DNA of 64,000 nt from Rhynchopus sp. YZ270_cl-10 (lineage: Eukaryota > Euglenozoa > Diplonemea > Diplonemida > Diplonemidae). The stretch lies in assembly GCA_964035575.1 (NCBI GenBank), contig OZ037888.1, forward strand, positions 930,001 through 994,000. Reading direction: 5' to 3'. The notes beneath the pieces are model-generated. The model was not told the DNA's origin. It saw nothing but the letters and a program-made list of their open reading frames with translations, and did no database searches. Positions within the stretch are counted from its first letter, which is position 1; each line of letters begins with the position of its first letter. The position numbers and the translations under genes are program-made. Below are positions 14,401-23,625 of this stretch, piece by piece.

Positions 14401-17400
14401 GTGTGTGGATGTGGACACGTCTGCAGCATCTGCGAATGACTGGGAATGCCGTTGCCTGACGGGAACTGGCACTGCTGTGGGTGCTGCCGCCACTTGTGGT
14501 ATGTTGTTTTGCTGATGTTCCCAATTTATGCTTTCTCACTTTCATTCTTCACAGTGTTGGACCCCAACGACGAGTGCGGTGTTGCTGCGAACGCAAAGGT
14601 GTGCAGCGATGTGGGTCAGTACTGCTTCGACGTCAGCACATCAACAGATGACGATTGGGAGTGCCGTTGCCAGGATCCGTACGTGCAGCAGGCAGCTGGT
14701 GTGACGAAGCCAGCAACATGCACCCTTGACGAGTGCACAGCTGTGTGTGCGACGTGTGCACGCACTGCCACTGTGTATGCCTGCGAAGGACAAACCTGTC
14801 TTGACGCATCGTTGCAGACTTTGAGTGACTGGTCGTGCACCTGTGTTGCACCTGCTGTGGGCACAGGCGCAACACAGCGTGCGGTGTGTGTGCTGGACGA
14901 GTGTGCAGATGCCAACAACAAGGCTGTGTGTGTTGCAGCCCAGCAGGAATGTGTGGACGAGAAGCAGGACGAGGCGAACGTGAACGACTGGGCGTGCAGG
15001 TGTGTGTCTCCGAGTGTGGGTGCTGCTGTTGGGAAGGCTGCTGTCTGCACAACAGACGAGTGTCTCGATGCGTCGAACCTGAAGACTTGCAGTGATGCAG
15101 GACAGCAGTGTCAGGATGTGGACATGACGAAGGCAGGGAACTGGGAGTGCAAATGCCCAGCACCTGCAACTGGAAGTGCAGTGGCGGGTGTGGCGACATG
15201 CAACTACGACGGTGAGTGTGGGGATGCTGCCATTGCGAAGGTGTGCACTGATGCCAAGCAGACGTGTGTGGACACAGACAAGGCAACACCAGACACGTGG
15301 ATGTGCAGCTGTGTTGCACCCTACTCTGGTGCAAACGGTGTCATGGCACCAGCAACGTGCACAATTGACGAGTGTGTGGCAACATGCCCGACCTGTGCAC
15401 AGAACACATGCCCTGTTGGCCAGACATGCAAGGACAGCGACACTTCGTCCACCAGCCTGAACGACTGGTCCTGCACATGCGATGTGGGAACAGGGACTGC
15501 TGCTGGTGCTGCGGCTGTGTGTGTTCTGGACGAGTGCATTGTGCAAGGCACCACGTGCACTGCAAGTTCGCAGCTTTGCGTGGATCCCAACACGGCTGTG
15601 TCCTCACAGGGCGATTGGGTGTGCAGATGCCAAGCACCTGCTTCTGGTGAGGCTGTTGCTGGAGCAGCTGCCTGTACGGTGAACGAGTGTGACGCCAACG
15701 GGAAGACGTGCACAGACGCAGGACAAGTCTGCTCGGACCAGAACACTGCCTCTGCAAGCCTGAACGACTGGACATGCAACTGCCCAGCACCTGCAACGGG
15801 GATGATGTTCACAGGAGTTGCGACATGCACGTACACAAGCGGTTGTGCTGATGCAGCGAAGCTTGCAGTGTGCACTGGAGCAGGTCAGCTGTGCCTGCCT
15901 GGGGATGCAAGCGCTCCGGATGGCTTCGTGTGTTCGTGTCCTGCACCGATGACTGGTGCGAACGGAGTGAACGCAGTGGCAGTGTGCACCATCAACGAGT
16001 GTGACGAGGTGTGTGCAACCTGTGCACGCACAAGCCTTGCAGTGTCGAACACGTGCACATCTGCTGCACAGACCTGCACAGACCCTGATGTTGGCGTGCT
16101 CAGTGACTGGTTCTGTTCGTGTGCAGCACCCTCCACCACAACTGCAGTGGGTGTTGCTGTGGTGAAGTGTCTGCTGGACGAGTGTGCCGATACACAGATC
16201 TCGGGTTCTCCGAACGTGTGTGCTGCAGCCGGGCAGCAGTGTGTGGATGTGGACACTTCTTCTGCTGTGCAGGGTGACTGGGAGTGCAGGTGTGTTGGTT
16301 CATCTGGAACCAGCACACGTGCTCCTGCTGTTTGTGGTATGTGTTTCTCTATTTTTTACCGTTTGGGGTAAACTCCACTTTCGTCTTTGTACCATTATGA
16401 TGTTGGCTTTTTACGAACACCACCCACAGTTTTGGACGAATGCGAATCCGTGAACGTGTGCGCCAACGTTGGGCAAGAATGTGTGGATGTGGACACTTCC
16501 CCAACATCTGTGAATGACTGGGAATGCCGTTGCCTGACGGGAACTGGCACTGCTGTGGGTGCTGCCGCCACTTGTGGTATGTTATTATTTTTACATGCTG
16601 TGCTGGGGTTATTATTCCTTATTTTTTATTCACAGTTTTTGACCCCAACGACGAATGTGGTGCTAATGGCAACGCAAAGGTGTGCAGCGATGTGGGTCAG
16701 TACTGCTTCGACGTCAGCACATCAACAGATGCCGACTGGGAGTGCCGTTGCCAGGATCCGTACGTGCAGCAGGCAGCTGGTGTGACGAAGCCAGCAACAT
16801 GCACCCTTGACGAGTGCACTGCTGTGTGTCCGACGTGTGCACGCACTGCCACTGTGTATGCCTGCGAAGGACAAACCTGTCTTGACGCATCGTTGCAGAC
16901 TTTGAGTGACTGGTCGTGCACCTGTGTTGCACCTGCTGTGGGCACAGGCGCAACACAGCGTGCGGTGTGTGTGCTGGACGAGTGTGCAGATGCCAACAAC
17001 AAGGCTGTGTGTGTTGCAGCCCAGCAGGAATGTGTGGACGAGAAGCAGGACGAGGCGAACGTGAACGACTGGGCATGCAGGTGTGTGTCTCCGAGTGTGG
17101 GTGCTTCTGTTGGGAAGGCTGCTGTCTGCACAACAGACGAGTGTCTCGATGCGGCGAACCTGAAGACTTGCAGTGATGCAGGACAGCAGTGTCAGGATGT
17201 GGACATGACGAAGGCAGGGAACTGGGAGTGCAAATGCCCAGCACCTGCAACTGGAAGTGCAGTGGCGGGTGCGGCCATGTGCAACTACGACGGTGAGTGT
17301 GGGGATGCTGCCATTGCGAAGGTGTGCACTGATGCCAAACAGACGTGTGTGGATGCTGATGCAGCAACACCGGACACCTGGGTTTGTGCTTGCGTCGGGT

Positions 17401-18380
17401 TTGCCACTGGGCCGAATCAGCTAATGGCTCCGTCAAAGTGCGTGATTGACGAATGCAGTGCTGACTGTCCTCATTGTGAGCGTGGTACGTGCACTTTGGC
17501 GGGACAGGTGTGCGTGGATCCTGATACAACAGTCGAGTCAGACTGGATCTGCAAATGTCCTGCTGGTCAACCTGGCACAAGTGGTCAGCAAGCAGTGGCT
17601 GTGTGTGATATGCCGGAATGTCGGTTGTTAGCCAAGGATGATTGTGTATTGCAACCCAATTGCTGGTATGATGCAGTGCAGTTGGTGTGTGCGCCCCTGT
17701 CAACTCCTGCTCCGGATACACCATTACCACCTGGCGTTACCTTTGCTCCGCAGACACCCCTTCCCGATGGTGTCACCTTTGCTCCAGACACACCACTACC
17801 TGACGGTGTCACATTTGCTCCCGACACCCCGTTGCCGCCTGGTGTTACCTTTGCGCCACAGACCCCACTACCACCTGGTGTCACGTTTGCACCAGATACA
17901 CCATTACCACCTGGCGTTACCTTTGCTCCGCAGACACCCCTGCCCGATGGTGTCACCTTTGCTCCAGACACACCACTACCTGACGGTGCGACATATGCTC
18001 CCGACACCCCGTTGCCACCTGGTGTTACCATCCCGCCGGAGACACCTTTACCGGATGGTGCCACATATGAGCCGACACCGTTGCCGCCGGGCCACACATT
18101 CGCACCCACACGCAGCACAGGTGAGGATGAGGATGCGGAGGGGAGTGACGATGACGGTTTCCCTGTGTGGCTTATCATTGTGATTGCGGTGGGCAGTGCC
18201 TTGTGTTTGAGTGTGGCAGGTTTAGTGGCGTTCTTCCTGACCCGCAAGAGCGCGCCGACAATCAAGGTGAACGACCTGTACAACTATGAAAACGCAGTTA
18301 TGTTTGACGACCCGCAGGACCAGGTGCACTTTGAAGATTACGAGATGGTTGCTGAGGAGGATGGAAGCATCAAGTTGTAG
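476..18380 (+). CDS. Giant modular EGF-like type I membrane protein, 5' end outside window
   Basis: Fourteen exons are visible: 476-622, 672-2453, 3493-3639, 3692-5473, 6562-6708, 6762-8543, 8762-8908, 8962-10743, 10962-11108, 11162-12943, 14352-14498, 14555-16336, 16430-16576 and 16636-18380 (stop TAG). All junctions are donor GTATGT and acceptor CAG in phase 1. The spliced product is about 4488 aa plus whatever lies upstream. Each unit of 643 aa holds 12 modules with the pattern DEC, C, QxC, then WxCxC and a final C, which fits the six-cysteine EGF-like fold (Trp replacing the usual aromatic). The last exon diverges after five modules. It continues with a Thr/Pro-rich stalk (about eleven 12-residue repeats), one hydrophobic helix (VWLIIVIAVGSALCLSVAGL) and an acidic tail with a YEMV tyrosine sorting-type motif. 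Inferred role: cell-surface adhesion or recognition with a long, length-variable ectodomain. No specific family name is recognised. Confidence 0.85.
2454..3492 (+). other. Long intron (1039 bp) between units 1 and 2
   Basis: Donor gtatgt at 2454, acceptor cacag ending at 3492. The first ~53 bp match the intron starting at 5474, then the two diverge exactly where a TIR element (2507-2780) sits here. The remainder holds no credible coding sequence. Confidence 0.85.
2507..2780. mobile_element. Non-autonomous TIR element (MITE-like) in intron
   Basis: The ends are perfect inverted repeats of about 32 bp: the left end begins GTACCGACCCTCCCCCGTGA at 2507 and the right end is its reverse complement, finishing at 2780. 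Just inside the outermost G and C is a TA on each side, so the insertion can be read as TA-flanked, as in Tc1/mariner-type elements. The interior repeats TTGAAATTGTCCCC in both orientations and encodes no transposase. Superfamily assignment is tentative. Confidence 0.8.
3493..5473 (+). repeat. Tandem unit 2 of the giant EGF-like gene
   Basis: Exon A 3493-3639, 52-bp intron, exon B 3692-5473, with the same lengths and phase as unit 1. Exon B opens with V-F-A-G-T-D-E-C, the version shared with units 3, 4 and 5. A few private replacements are visible (for example NNKDVC for NNKAVC and CRCDVG for CTCDVG). Confidence 0.9.
5474..6561 (+). other. Long intron (1088 bp) between units 2 and 3
   Basis: Starts like the intron at 2454 but lacks the TIR element. 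The last ~60 bp (from tatcaatgggg, about 6504) resemble the 3' end of the 218-bp introns at 8544 and 10744, so the intron is a mosaic of 5' and 3' ends found in different neighbours. Open frames inside (for example 5622-5918 and 6099-6440 on the other strand) show no domain, and I treat them as chance. Confidence 0.8.
6562..8543 (+). repeat. Tandem unit 3 of the giant EGF-like gene
   Basis: Exon A 6562-6708, which carries the variant DTSPTSAND also found in unit 7 (DTSPTSVND). Then a 53-bp intron and exon B 6762-8543. Module 5 still has the TNVQQTC version. The last module has the SSGAST version shared with units 4 and 5. Confidence 0.9.
8762..10743 (+). repeat. Tandem unit 4 of the giant EGF-like gene
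   Basis: Exon A 8762-8908, 53-bp intron, exon B 8962-10743, preceded by a 218-bp intron (8544-8761). From here module 5 reads TDAKQTC. Together with its following intron it forms a 2200-bp period almost identical to unit 5. Confidence 0.9.
10962..12943 (+). repeat. Tandem unit 5, near-identical copy of unit 4
   Basis: Exon A 10962-11108, 53-bp intron, exon B 11162-12943. The translation matches unit 4 throughout. The one difference I noticed over the 2200-bp period is a silent C to T in exon B (10529 versus 12729). The intron before it (10744-10961) also matches that before unit 4. Confidence 0.9.
12944..14351 (+). other. Long intron (1408 bp) between units 5 and 6
   Basis: The first ~155 bp match the 218-bp introns before units 4 and 5. 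The sequence then diverges at about 13099 into about 1.2 kb of unrelated DNA. At 13968-14160 the motif CTTCGGTC recurs in an irregular tandem array. The acceptor is cacag ending at 14351. No credible gene is seen within it. Confidence 0.8.
13968..14160. repeat. Degenerate CTTCGGTC minisatellite in intron
   Basis: Imperfect direct repeats of about 30-45 bp, combining cttcggtca, aaaaggttg and ctctttcggagg, recur five or six times. They occur only in this intron of the window. Confidence 0.65.
14352..16336 (+). repeat. Tandem unit 6 of the giant EGF-like gene
   Basis: Exon A 14352-14498, 56-bp intron, exon B 14555-16336. Exon B opens V-L-D-P-N-D-E-C, and the short intron resembles that of unit 1. 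Private replacements include SVGAAVG, LDASNL and DASAPDGFVC, so this unit is less homogenised than units 4 and 5. Confidence 0.9.
16430..18380 (+). repeat. Terminal unit 7 with stalk, membrane helix and tail
   Basis: Exon A 16430-16576, preceded by a 93-bp intron (16337-16429), 59-bp intron, last exon 16636-18380. Modules 1 to 5 match the other units. After about 17360 the sequence departs into two diverged cysteine modules, the stalk repeats, the membrane helix and the tail. This unit anchors the whole ectodomain. Confidence 0.9.
17715..18112 (+). repeat. Thr/Pro stalk repeat, 12 residues x about 11
   Basis: A 36-bp coding repeat with consensus DTPLPPGVTFAP, alternating D/Q first residues and PPGV/PDGV cores, degenerating towards the membrane helix. 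Such Thr/Pro-rich stretches usually form extended, heavily O-glycosylated spacers between ectodomain and membrane. Confidence 0.85.
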
Positions 18381-19774
18381 GGCCTCTCGGTCTGCGGGGA
18401 GAGAGGTTGTCTCGCCTGAGATGTTCTGTGTCTATCTTCGCCCCTTTTATGATCTTTTTTTTTACCCTAGAGGTGCTTGTTGGAAAATAGCGAAAAAAAG
18501 CAATGCACAACCACGCTTAGGGTCTCCATACCATATTTCTCCCGTCCTTCCACCCTCTCCCAAAACGCTCATGGAAAACCAGACAAAGAAAAAAAAAGTG
18601 TGGATCTTGTACACAGAGGGGCCACCTATCTATGACAGCAATGTATCCAAACAGGAAAGGTGTCGGACCAGAGAAGAGAGAGAGAGAGAGAGAGAGGGAG
18701 AGTTCTCTGTCACACTCTTCGTGCCATCTGAAAATGTTTTCTATCCCTTAGGGGTGACATTAAGTAGAAACCCCCGCCTCTTTTTTTGTCGCCCCACTTT
18801 TTTTTTTTCAGATGTCCGGAGAGAGTCCTGTTCTAAGGTTTTTATTGTTGGTATTTTTTGTTTGAAAAATTGAATAATCTTCCACCTTTTGTGTGTTTCT
18901 CCACCGTATTTGTTTTGTTTTCTTTTTTTTGTTTTTCTGTTTTGCTATTGTGTGCGCACTTCCACACCCTTTGCTTTCCTGCCGTGTTATTTTTTTTATT
19001 TTCTTGTATTTTGCATCAGACGCACCCGGGTATTACCGGGTTTCAAAACAAAAATTGACAGTGGAGAGTGGAGCTTGCACAGTTGGCAACTCCACTGTTC
19101 CAACAATTTTTCAAAAAAAAAAAGAAAAATACGTAGAGTGGTGTCCGGTATTATCCCTCTCGGGTGCGTTGCGTGATGTTTGGTGTAGTGTCTGCTCCCC
19201 CATTCCACTCAACCTCTTCTCTCAGATTTTGTCAGTTTGTTTGATTGTTTGTTTGTTTGTGCAAATAGTGGGACCGCTCTTCATTGAAAAAAAAATATTG
19301 CGGTATCCTTCCTATGTAATCTCGCTCCCTTTGCGAGATGAGGGGTTTTTGTTAGGTTTTCATTTTTTTTTTGTTGCTGTTTTCCCCCCTGTATATCTTC
19401 GATAATTAGAAAAAAAACAATACCCACCCACAAAGCAACAAACAAAAAAAAGAGAAAAACAAACAAGAGCAAACACCCTGCAAAAAAAATAATCAAAAGC
19501 TTCATTAAAAAACCCATTCAAAAAACCCCCTGTATACCGTGTGGCAGGCATTGCTTGTAGAAGACTGTCTTGGCAATAGATGCCGTTTTTCCTACTAAAG
19601 TCCCGAAACCCCCCTCAAATACCCTCCTCCCATATCCCATATTCCCATACCCCTATCCCCGATTCTCAGGTGTTTCGCGCATCCCTTTTCTTTCCTTTTG
19701 TGAAAATGCTATGCAAAAAAACTCATGACATTTTTTTTTTTGTTAACTGAACCCAAGCAACGGCTCATTTTACA
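18381..19774. other. Intergenic, T/A-rich, no gene seen
   Basis: Follows the stop codon of the giant gene. It contains a GA-dinucleotide run (about 18676-18700), many homopolymer T and A runs and low-complexity pyrimidine stretches. Open frames here are composed of Phe, Leu and Lys runs and are not credible. Confidence 0.7.
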
Positions 19775-20675
19775 TACTTGGACCGCCCGAAAAAAATTTC
19801 GGGCGAATTCGGGCGGATTTTTCGGGCGCGGGTCCCGAGCGCCCGAAATGTGCCCGAAATATATTTCGGGCGTTTTAAAGGGAATTTATACATAATTCGG
19901 GCGAATTCGGGCGCATTTCGGGCGAATTCGGGCACATTTCGGGCGATTTCGGGCAGTTTCGGGCGAATTCGGGCGCACAATCGGTGCACTGGAGTATCTT
20001 ATGTGTGCTGGGAAGCATGCCACCAGTGTAAAAATCTTACGCTTTATTTGAAAGATTGGCACAAAATTTGTTCAAAGAAAAAAAAATGAGCAAAAACTCC
20101 TAGTAGAACCCAACTTATATGAGTGCAGCTCTGTTAGCAGCCACGTATAAAACCGATTTCCCTAACAATTTACACGAAAATACTACCAAAAACGTAAAAA
20201 GGCGATTTTTCACGTTTTTGGGCATCTCCTGAGCAACTACAGGCCCGAAACACCCCGAGAATGGGTCAGAACCACCCTGTGACCCGAAAATTCACAAAAA
20301 TTCACCCTGAAATACGAAAAAATAGTAAAAACCCGGTTCATAGTGTGTTTTGGGTGGGAATAAGCAAATGATAGTCAGAAAACCCGTGATTTGGTGGTGA
20401 TTCCCAAAGTGCACTCAGGTGCACAAAAGTTTTCGATTCTTGCTTATTTTGACGGATTTGACATCAAATATTTCCAAATATAAAAAGTTTTTTGCAAAAA
20501 TGAATAGAACCCTACCTAGTCGGTTTTCACTAAGGAAAAAGCGCCCGAATTCGCCCGAAATCTGTATTTCGGGCGATTTCGGGCAAATTCGGGCGCACAA
20601 AATCGCCCGAAATCCGCCCCTAATCCGCCCGAAATCGCCCGAAATGCCCGAAATATATTTCGGGCGGTCCAAGTA
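19775..20675. mobile_element. TIR element with TTCGGGCG repeats (901 bp)
   Basis: Inverted ends share CTTGGACCGCCCGAAA, and a TA lies at both outer borders (19775-19776 and 20674-20675), consistent with a TA target duplication. Sub-terminal blocks on both sides are dense arrays of TTCGGGCG and TTCGGGCA units (19790-19975 and 20545-20665) in opposite orientation. The middle (20000-20500) has no transposase frame. Probably a non-autonomous DNA transposon. Confidence 0.8.
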
Positions 20676-20875
20676 TGATTTTAACAAAAAACCCCCTTTT
20701 TTTTCCGTTCCAGATCAGTTGCAAAGTGTTCTTTTATTGTTTCTTGCACAACTTCACGTTTTTTTTTAAAATATCAGATTGTATTGGAGAGTCTCACCAT
20801 CTCTTCTTTGATAGTCAAAAAGCAAGGGTACATTTTTCGCACCCTCTTTGCCTTCTTTTCGTTTAGAAAAGAAAG

Positions 20876-20979
20876 TACCGTATTCGTAAATATGTTCGAC
20901 CGTAATAAAGTTCGTCCTTTTCAGGATTTTTCTGGAAGTTCGTCCTTTTTTACGGTCGAACATTTTTACGAATACGGTA
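20876..20979. mobile_element. Short foldback MITE (104 bp)
   Basis: The TA-flanked inverted ends CCGTATTCGTAAA extend inward through GTTCGACCGTAA to give nearly the whole element as a hairpin, with one or two mismatches per arm. No coding capacity. Confidence 0.8.
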
Positions 20980-21250
20980 TATGAAATAATTGATAGGCAT
21001 ACGTTTTTTTTGTGATGATGGGCTACAATTTGGGTTTGCTTTTTTTGCACCACACAGAGCCATAGTTCACATTCGTTTTTTTTTTATTCCCCTATACCCC
21101 CTCCTCCAAAAGGCTGTCAGACCAGAGCCTGTTTCTAGTTGTTTCATTTCTACACCAACCCTAAAGGGAAGAGATGTATATTCTGTACGTAAATTCCTAG
21201 CCTTTCAAAAAAGGGCAACATTTGAGCACAGAACCCCCCCTCTTGGTGGG

Positions 21251-21361
21251 GGTCAATCCACCCGATTTTTTTTTTAAAACCCCGCGAAAAAGGCGCGTAA
21301 AAAGTCCTAAAAATCGAAAACGCACCTAGACGCGGGGTAAAAAAAATTAGGTGGATTGACC
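21251..21361. mobile_element. Short foldback element (111 bp)
   Basis: Inverted ends GGTCAATCCACC (21251-21262 and 21350-21361) enclose a T-run/A-run pair and a second inverted pair ACCCCGCG / CGCGGGGT. It forms a hairpin without coding content. No clear target duplication is visible. Confidence 0.65.
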
Positions 21362-21778
21362 ACAACAATAAAAGAAAACAACGATCTCTGCCACACACTT
21401 AAGAGATAAGGTGTGCCGTCTGGATGTATCTCCGATTTTTTTTTTTTTTTTGGTTTAGTGCTATTTTGAATATTTACCATCTTGGTGGGGGGGCGATGCA
21501 TGGGGTGTGTCTGTCCCCTTTGATAGGTTAGGACAGAAGCGTGGACAAAAAAAGGAAAGAAAGAAAAATGTATTTTTAAAAAGTTATGGTTCTGGTGTCG
21601 TTTCTTTGCGTTATTGTTTTGCGCTTCTTCTTTTTCAGATGGTGCGGGGTTTGTGTGTCACAGACCTGCTCCTCTCGCTTTTATGTTTTTTTAATCTTGC
21701 CAACGACGCGCGGGGAAATGTACTCTGTTTTATTTTAGAGATTTGCTGTGTGCACGGGAGGCACATTTTCATTGTCAA

Positions 21779-21841
21779 GGTGACTGAGCACGAGAGGCTT
21801 AGGTTTCATCTTATCAACATTCCTATTGTTGTTGATAAGAT
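21779..21841 (+). other. Hairpin family 2 copy plus adjoining 12-bp-stem hairpin
   Basis: GGTGACTGAGC, loop, GGCTTAG, then TTTCATCTTATC. The stem CTGAGC/GCTTAG keeps a G-T pair where other copies have A-T. It is immediately followed by a separate perfect 12-bp hairpin. Similar copies lie at 22201, 34868 and 63662. Confidence 0.6.
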
Positions 21842-22200
21842 TTGGTTACCCTGCACCCACCGTGAGGTGTTTGTACGTTATCAACGCCACCCCTTTTTTT
21901 TTTTTTTCTTTTTTTTTTTTTTCTCTCTCTTTCAATCGAACAACGAGTAGCACACCGCAGTCACATACTAGGGCAAAAACTTTTTTTTAAAGAACAGTAT
22001 TTCGACCCGAAAGGTGAACAAAAAAGATTTCACCCTGAACACATACATACCCTCCTATTTAGGAATGGGTAAAGCAACAAACGAGACACATTTAGTTATT
22101 TTCTCAAATTTTCGTTTTTTCGTTTTTTTTTGATTTTTTTTTTTTTTGCCATTTTGAGTTGAATTCTTTGATTCCTTTTCAGTGAGAAGGTCTTTTTTAT

Positions 22201-22236
22201 AGGTGACTAAGCACCAGAGGCTTAGGATCATCTTAT
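22201..22236 (+). other. Hairpin family 2 copy
   Basis: AGGTGACTAAGC, 7-nt loop, GCTTAG, then GATCATCTTATAA. It matches the copies at 21779, 34868 and 63662. Function unknown. Confidence 0.6.
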
Positions 22237-22269
22237 AAAATTTTCTTTTATTTTTTTTTTTGGTTTCAG

Positions 22270-22313
22270 CAGTGCCCTGCGTCTGCCAGTTGTCTGAGAC
22301 GTTCTGCACTTCC
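22270..22313 (+). other. Hairpin family 1 copy
   Basis: Outer stem AGTGC/GCACT and inner stem GCGTCT/AGACGT. The inner stem differs in sequence from other copies (40137: GCGTC/GGCGT) but keeps pairing, which suggests a conserved RNA or DNA structure. Confidence 0.55.
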
Positions 22314-22696
22314 TCCATCGCTTTACCTGGCGTAACTCCTTTTTTTTTTGGTTCCAGCTATCCTGAGGGAAACTTCGGAGTGAACCAGCTTTTCACCTTC
22401 TCCCTTTGCTTCAACATCGACTCAAGAAATAACATCCGTGATATTGTCTTTTACGGTTACGGTATATTTTATTTTTCTCCACAGAAACCTTTACGGAGCG
22501 TTCTTTCCCTTTCAACCGCTTACAAAAGAAAAAACAAAAACAAAAAAAAAAAACTGTGCATTTTGCGAATCAGTCAGATTGCACAGTGATCCATCTCCAT
22601 CCTTCCATCCCATGATACAAAAAAAACTAGTAGTGCCCATAACAAGGTGCTCAGCATTTTTTTTTTTCAAAACCCTGTGTGGGTGTGTGTTTATTC

Positions 22697-22745
22697 AGTA
22701 CATTGCGTCCGCCGGTGTACGGTGAGGCGTTTGCACTTTTTAAAC
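22697..22745 (+). other. Hairpin family 1 copy, long-loop class
   Basis: AGTAC, then TGCGTCCG, loop, CGGTGAGGCG, TTTGCACT and a following AACTTC. The inner stem is GCGTC/GGCGT with an extra CCG/CGG stem, as in the copy at 23297. Confidence 0.55.
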
Positions 22746-22852
22746 TTCTCTTTTTTTTTTTTAATGCCCCGCTTCAATGAGGTGCTAACCAGCGAGGCTC
22801 ATAGTTTATCACATCAGCTTTTTCTGCTTCTCTTCCTCAGGCAGGGGACTTA

Positions 22853-22892
22853 AGCCTGCATCCCAGAAGGCATTTTGCACTATCAACTTCAG
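22853..22892 (+). other. Hairpin family 1 copy, diverged
   Basis: AGCCTGCATCCCAGAAGGCA followed by TTTTGCACT and ATCAACTTC. The 3' half and the trailing ATCAACTTC match the copy at 40137, while the inner stem is less well paired. Confidence 0.45.
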
Positions 22893-23296
22893 TTTTCTTC
22901 TTCGGTGCTATGTGTTCTGTATTCGTCGAAGTCAAATGATGATTGATTGCACTTCCAAGAAAAAAATATTCAATAAGGGGAAGCAAATGGGGATATTTCC
23001 AATCACTTCATCATCTCCAAGAAAAGCTCGTTTTTTTTTTTCTTCAAAATTTTGAATTTTTTTGGCGTTCTTTTTTGTGTGCTTGTGTCAAAAAAAAAAG
23101 AAATCGGGTATTTTTGTCCATAGAACTGTTTCCCTTTTTTCCACGCCTTTTTTTTGTGTATTTTGAGCGCTTTCAAAATGTATTGAAAAAAAAAAGTACC
23201 TCTTTTTTTTCACTAACCTATGCCTATGTATTTGCACCGCGATAATTTGATCTCCACTGAATTCTTCGATTTTTTCGAGGCTTTTGGACTTTTCGC

Positions 23297-23345
23297 AGTA
23301 CCTGCGTCCGCTGATGAACGGTGAGGTGTTTGCACTTTCAACTTC
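23297..23345 (+). other. Hairpin family 1 copy, long-loop class
   Basis: AGTACCTGCGTCCG, loop, CGGTGAGGTGTTTGCACT, then TTCAACTTC. The inner stem GCGTC/GGTGT is maintained through G-T pairs. It lies about 280 bp upstream of the F-box/LRR gene start. Confidence 0.55.
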
Positions 23346-23625
23346 TTTCCTTATGTGTATGTACTGCAAACCTGCAAGTTGTCCCTTCCCAACACAGATT
23401 TTTTCCCACACCAACCAGGCTGTGTTTCCCCCCCTTTCACCTTACCCCCCTGCCACCTTTTCTTTTATTCCTCCAAGCAGGTGACCAAACAGTTACCTTA
23501 GGTTTAGGTGACTCTACCGAGGTTTTCTTTTGTTTTTGTCTCTCCCAAAAAAGCCCCAAATCATGCACCTCTCACGCCTCTGAGGGTATTTTGTTTTTTT
23601 TTCTGTTTCTCCCCCTCTTATTACT

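Larger units (their letters stand above)
20980..23625. other. Intergenic, homopolymer-rich, with recurring hairpins
   Basis: No gene is recognised. The region carries long T runs, a 12-bp-stem hairpin (21805-21841, ATCTTATCAACA against TGTTGATAAGAT), two copies of hairpin family 2 (21779 and 22201) and four copies of hairpin family 1 (22270, 22697, 22853, 23297). Short frames here have no domain signal. Confidence 0.65.

Noticed and set aside
476-16336. Units read as six separate genes
   Set aside because: Each exon B ends in a GTATGT donor rather than a credible stop, each exon A starts at a CAG acceptor in matching phase, and only the last unit has a membrane anchor. One gene explains all of this.
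18381-23600. Many short Phe/Leu/Lys-rich frames
   Set aside because: They follow T and A homopolymers, overlap TIR elements and hairpins, and show no recognisable domains.
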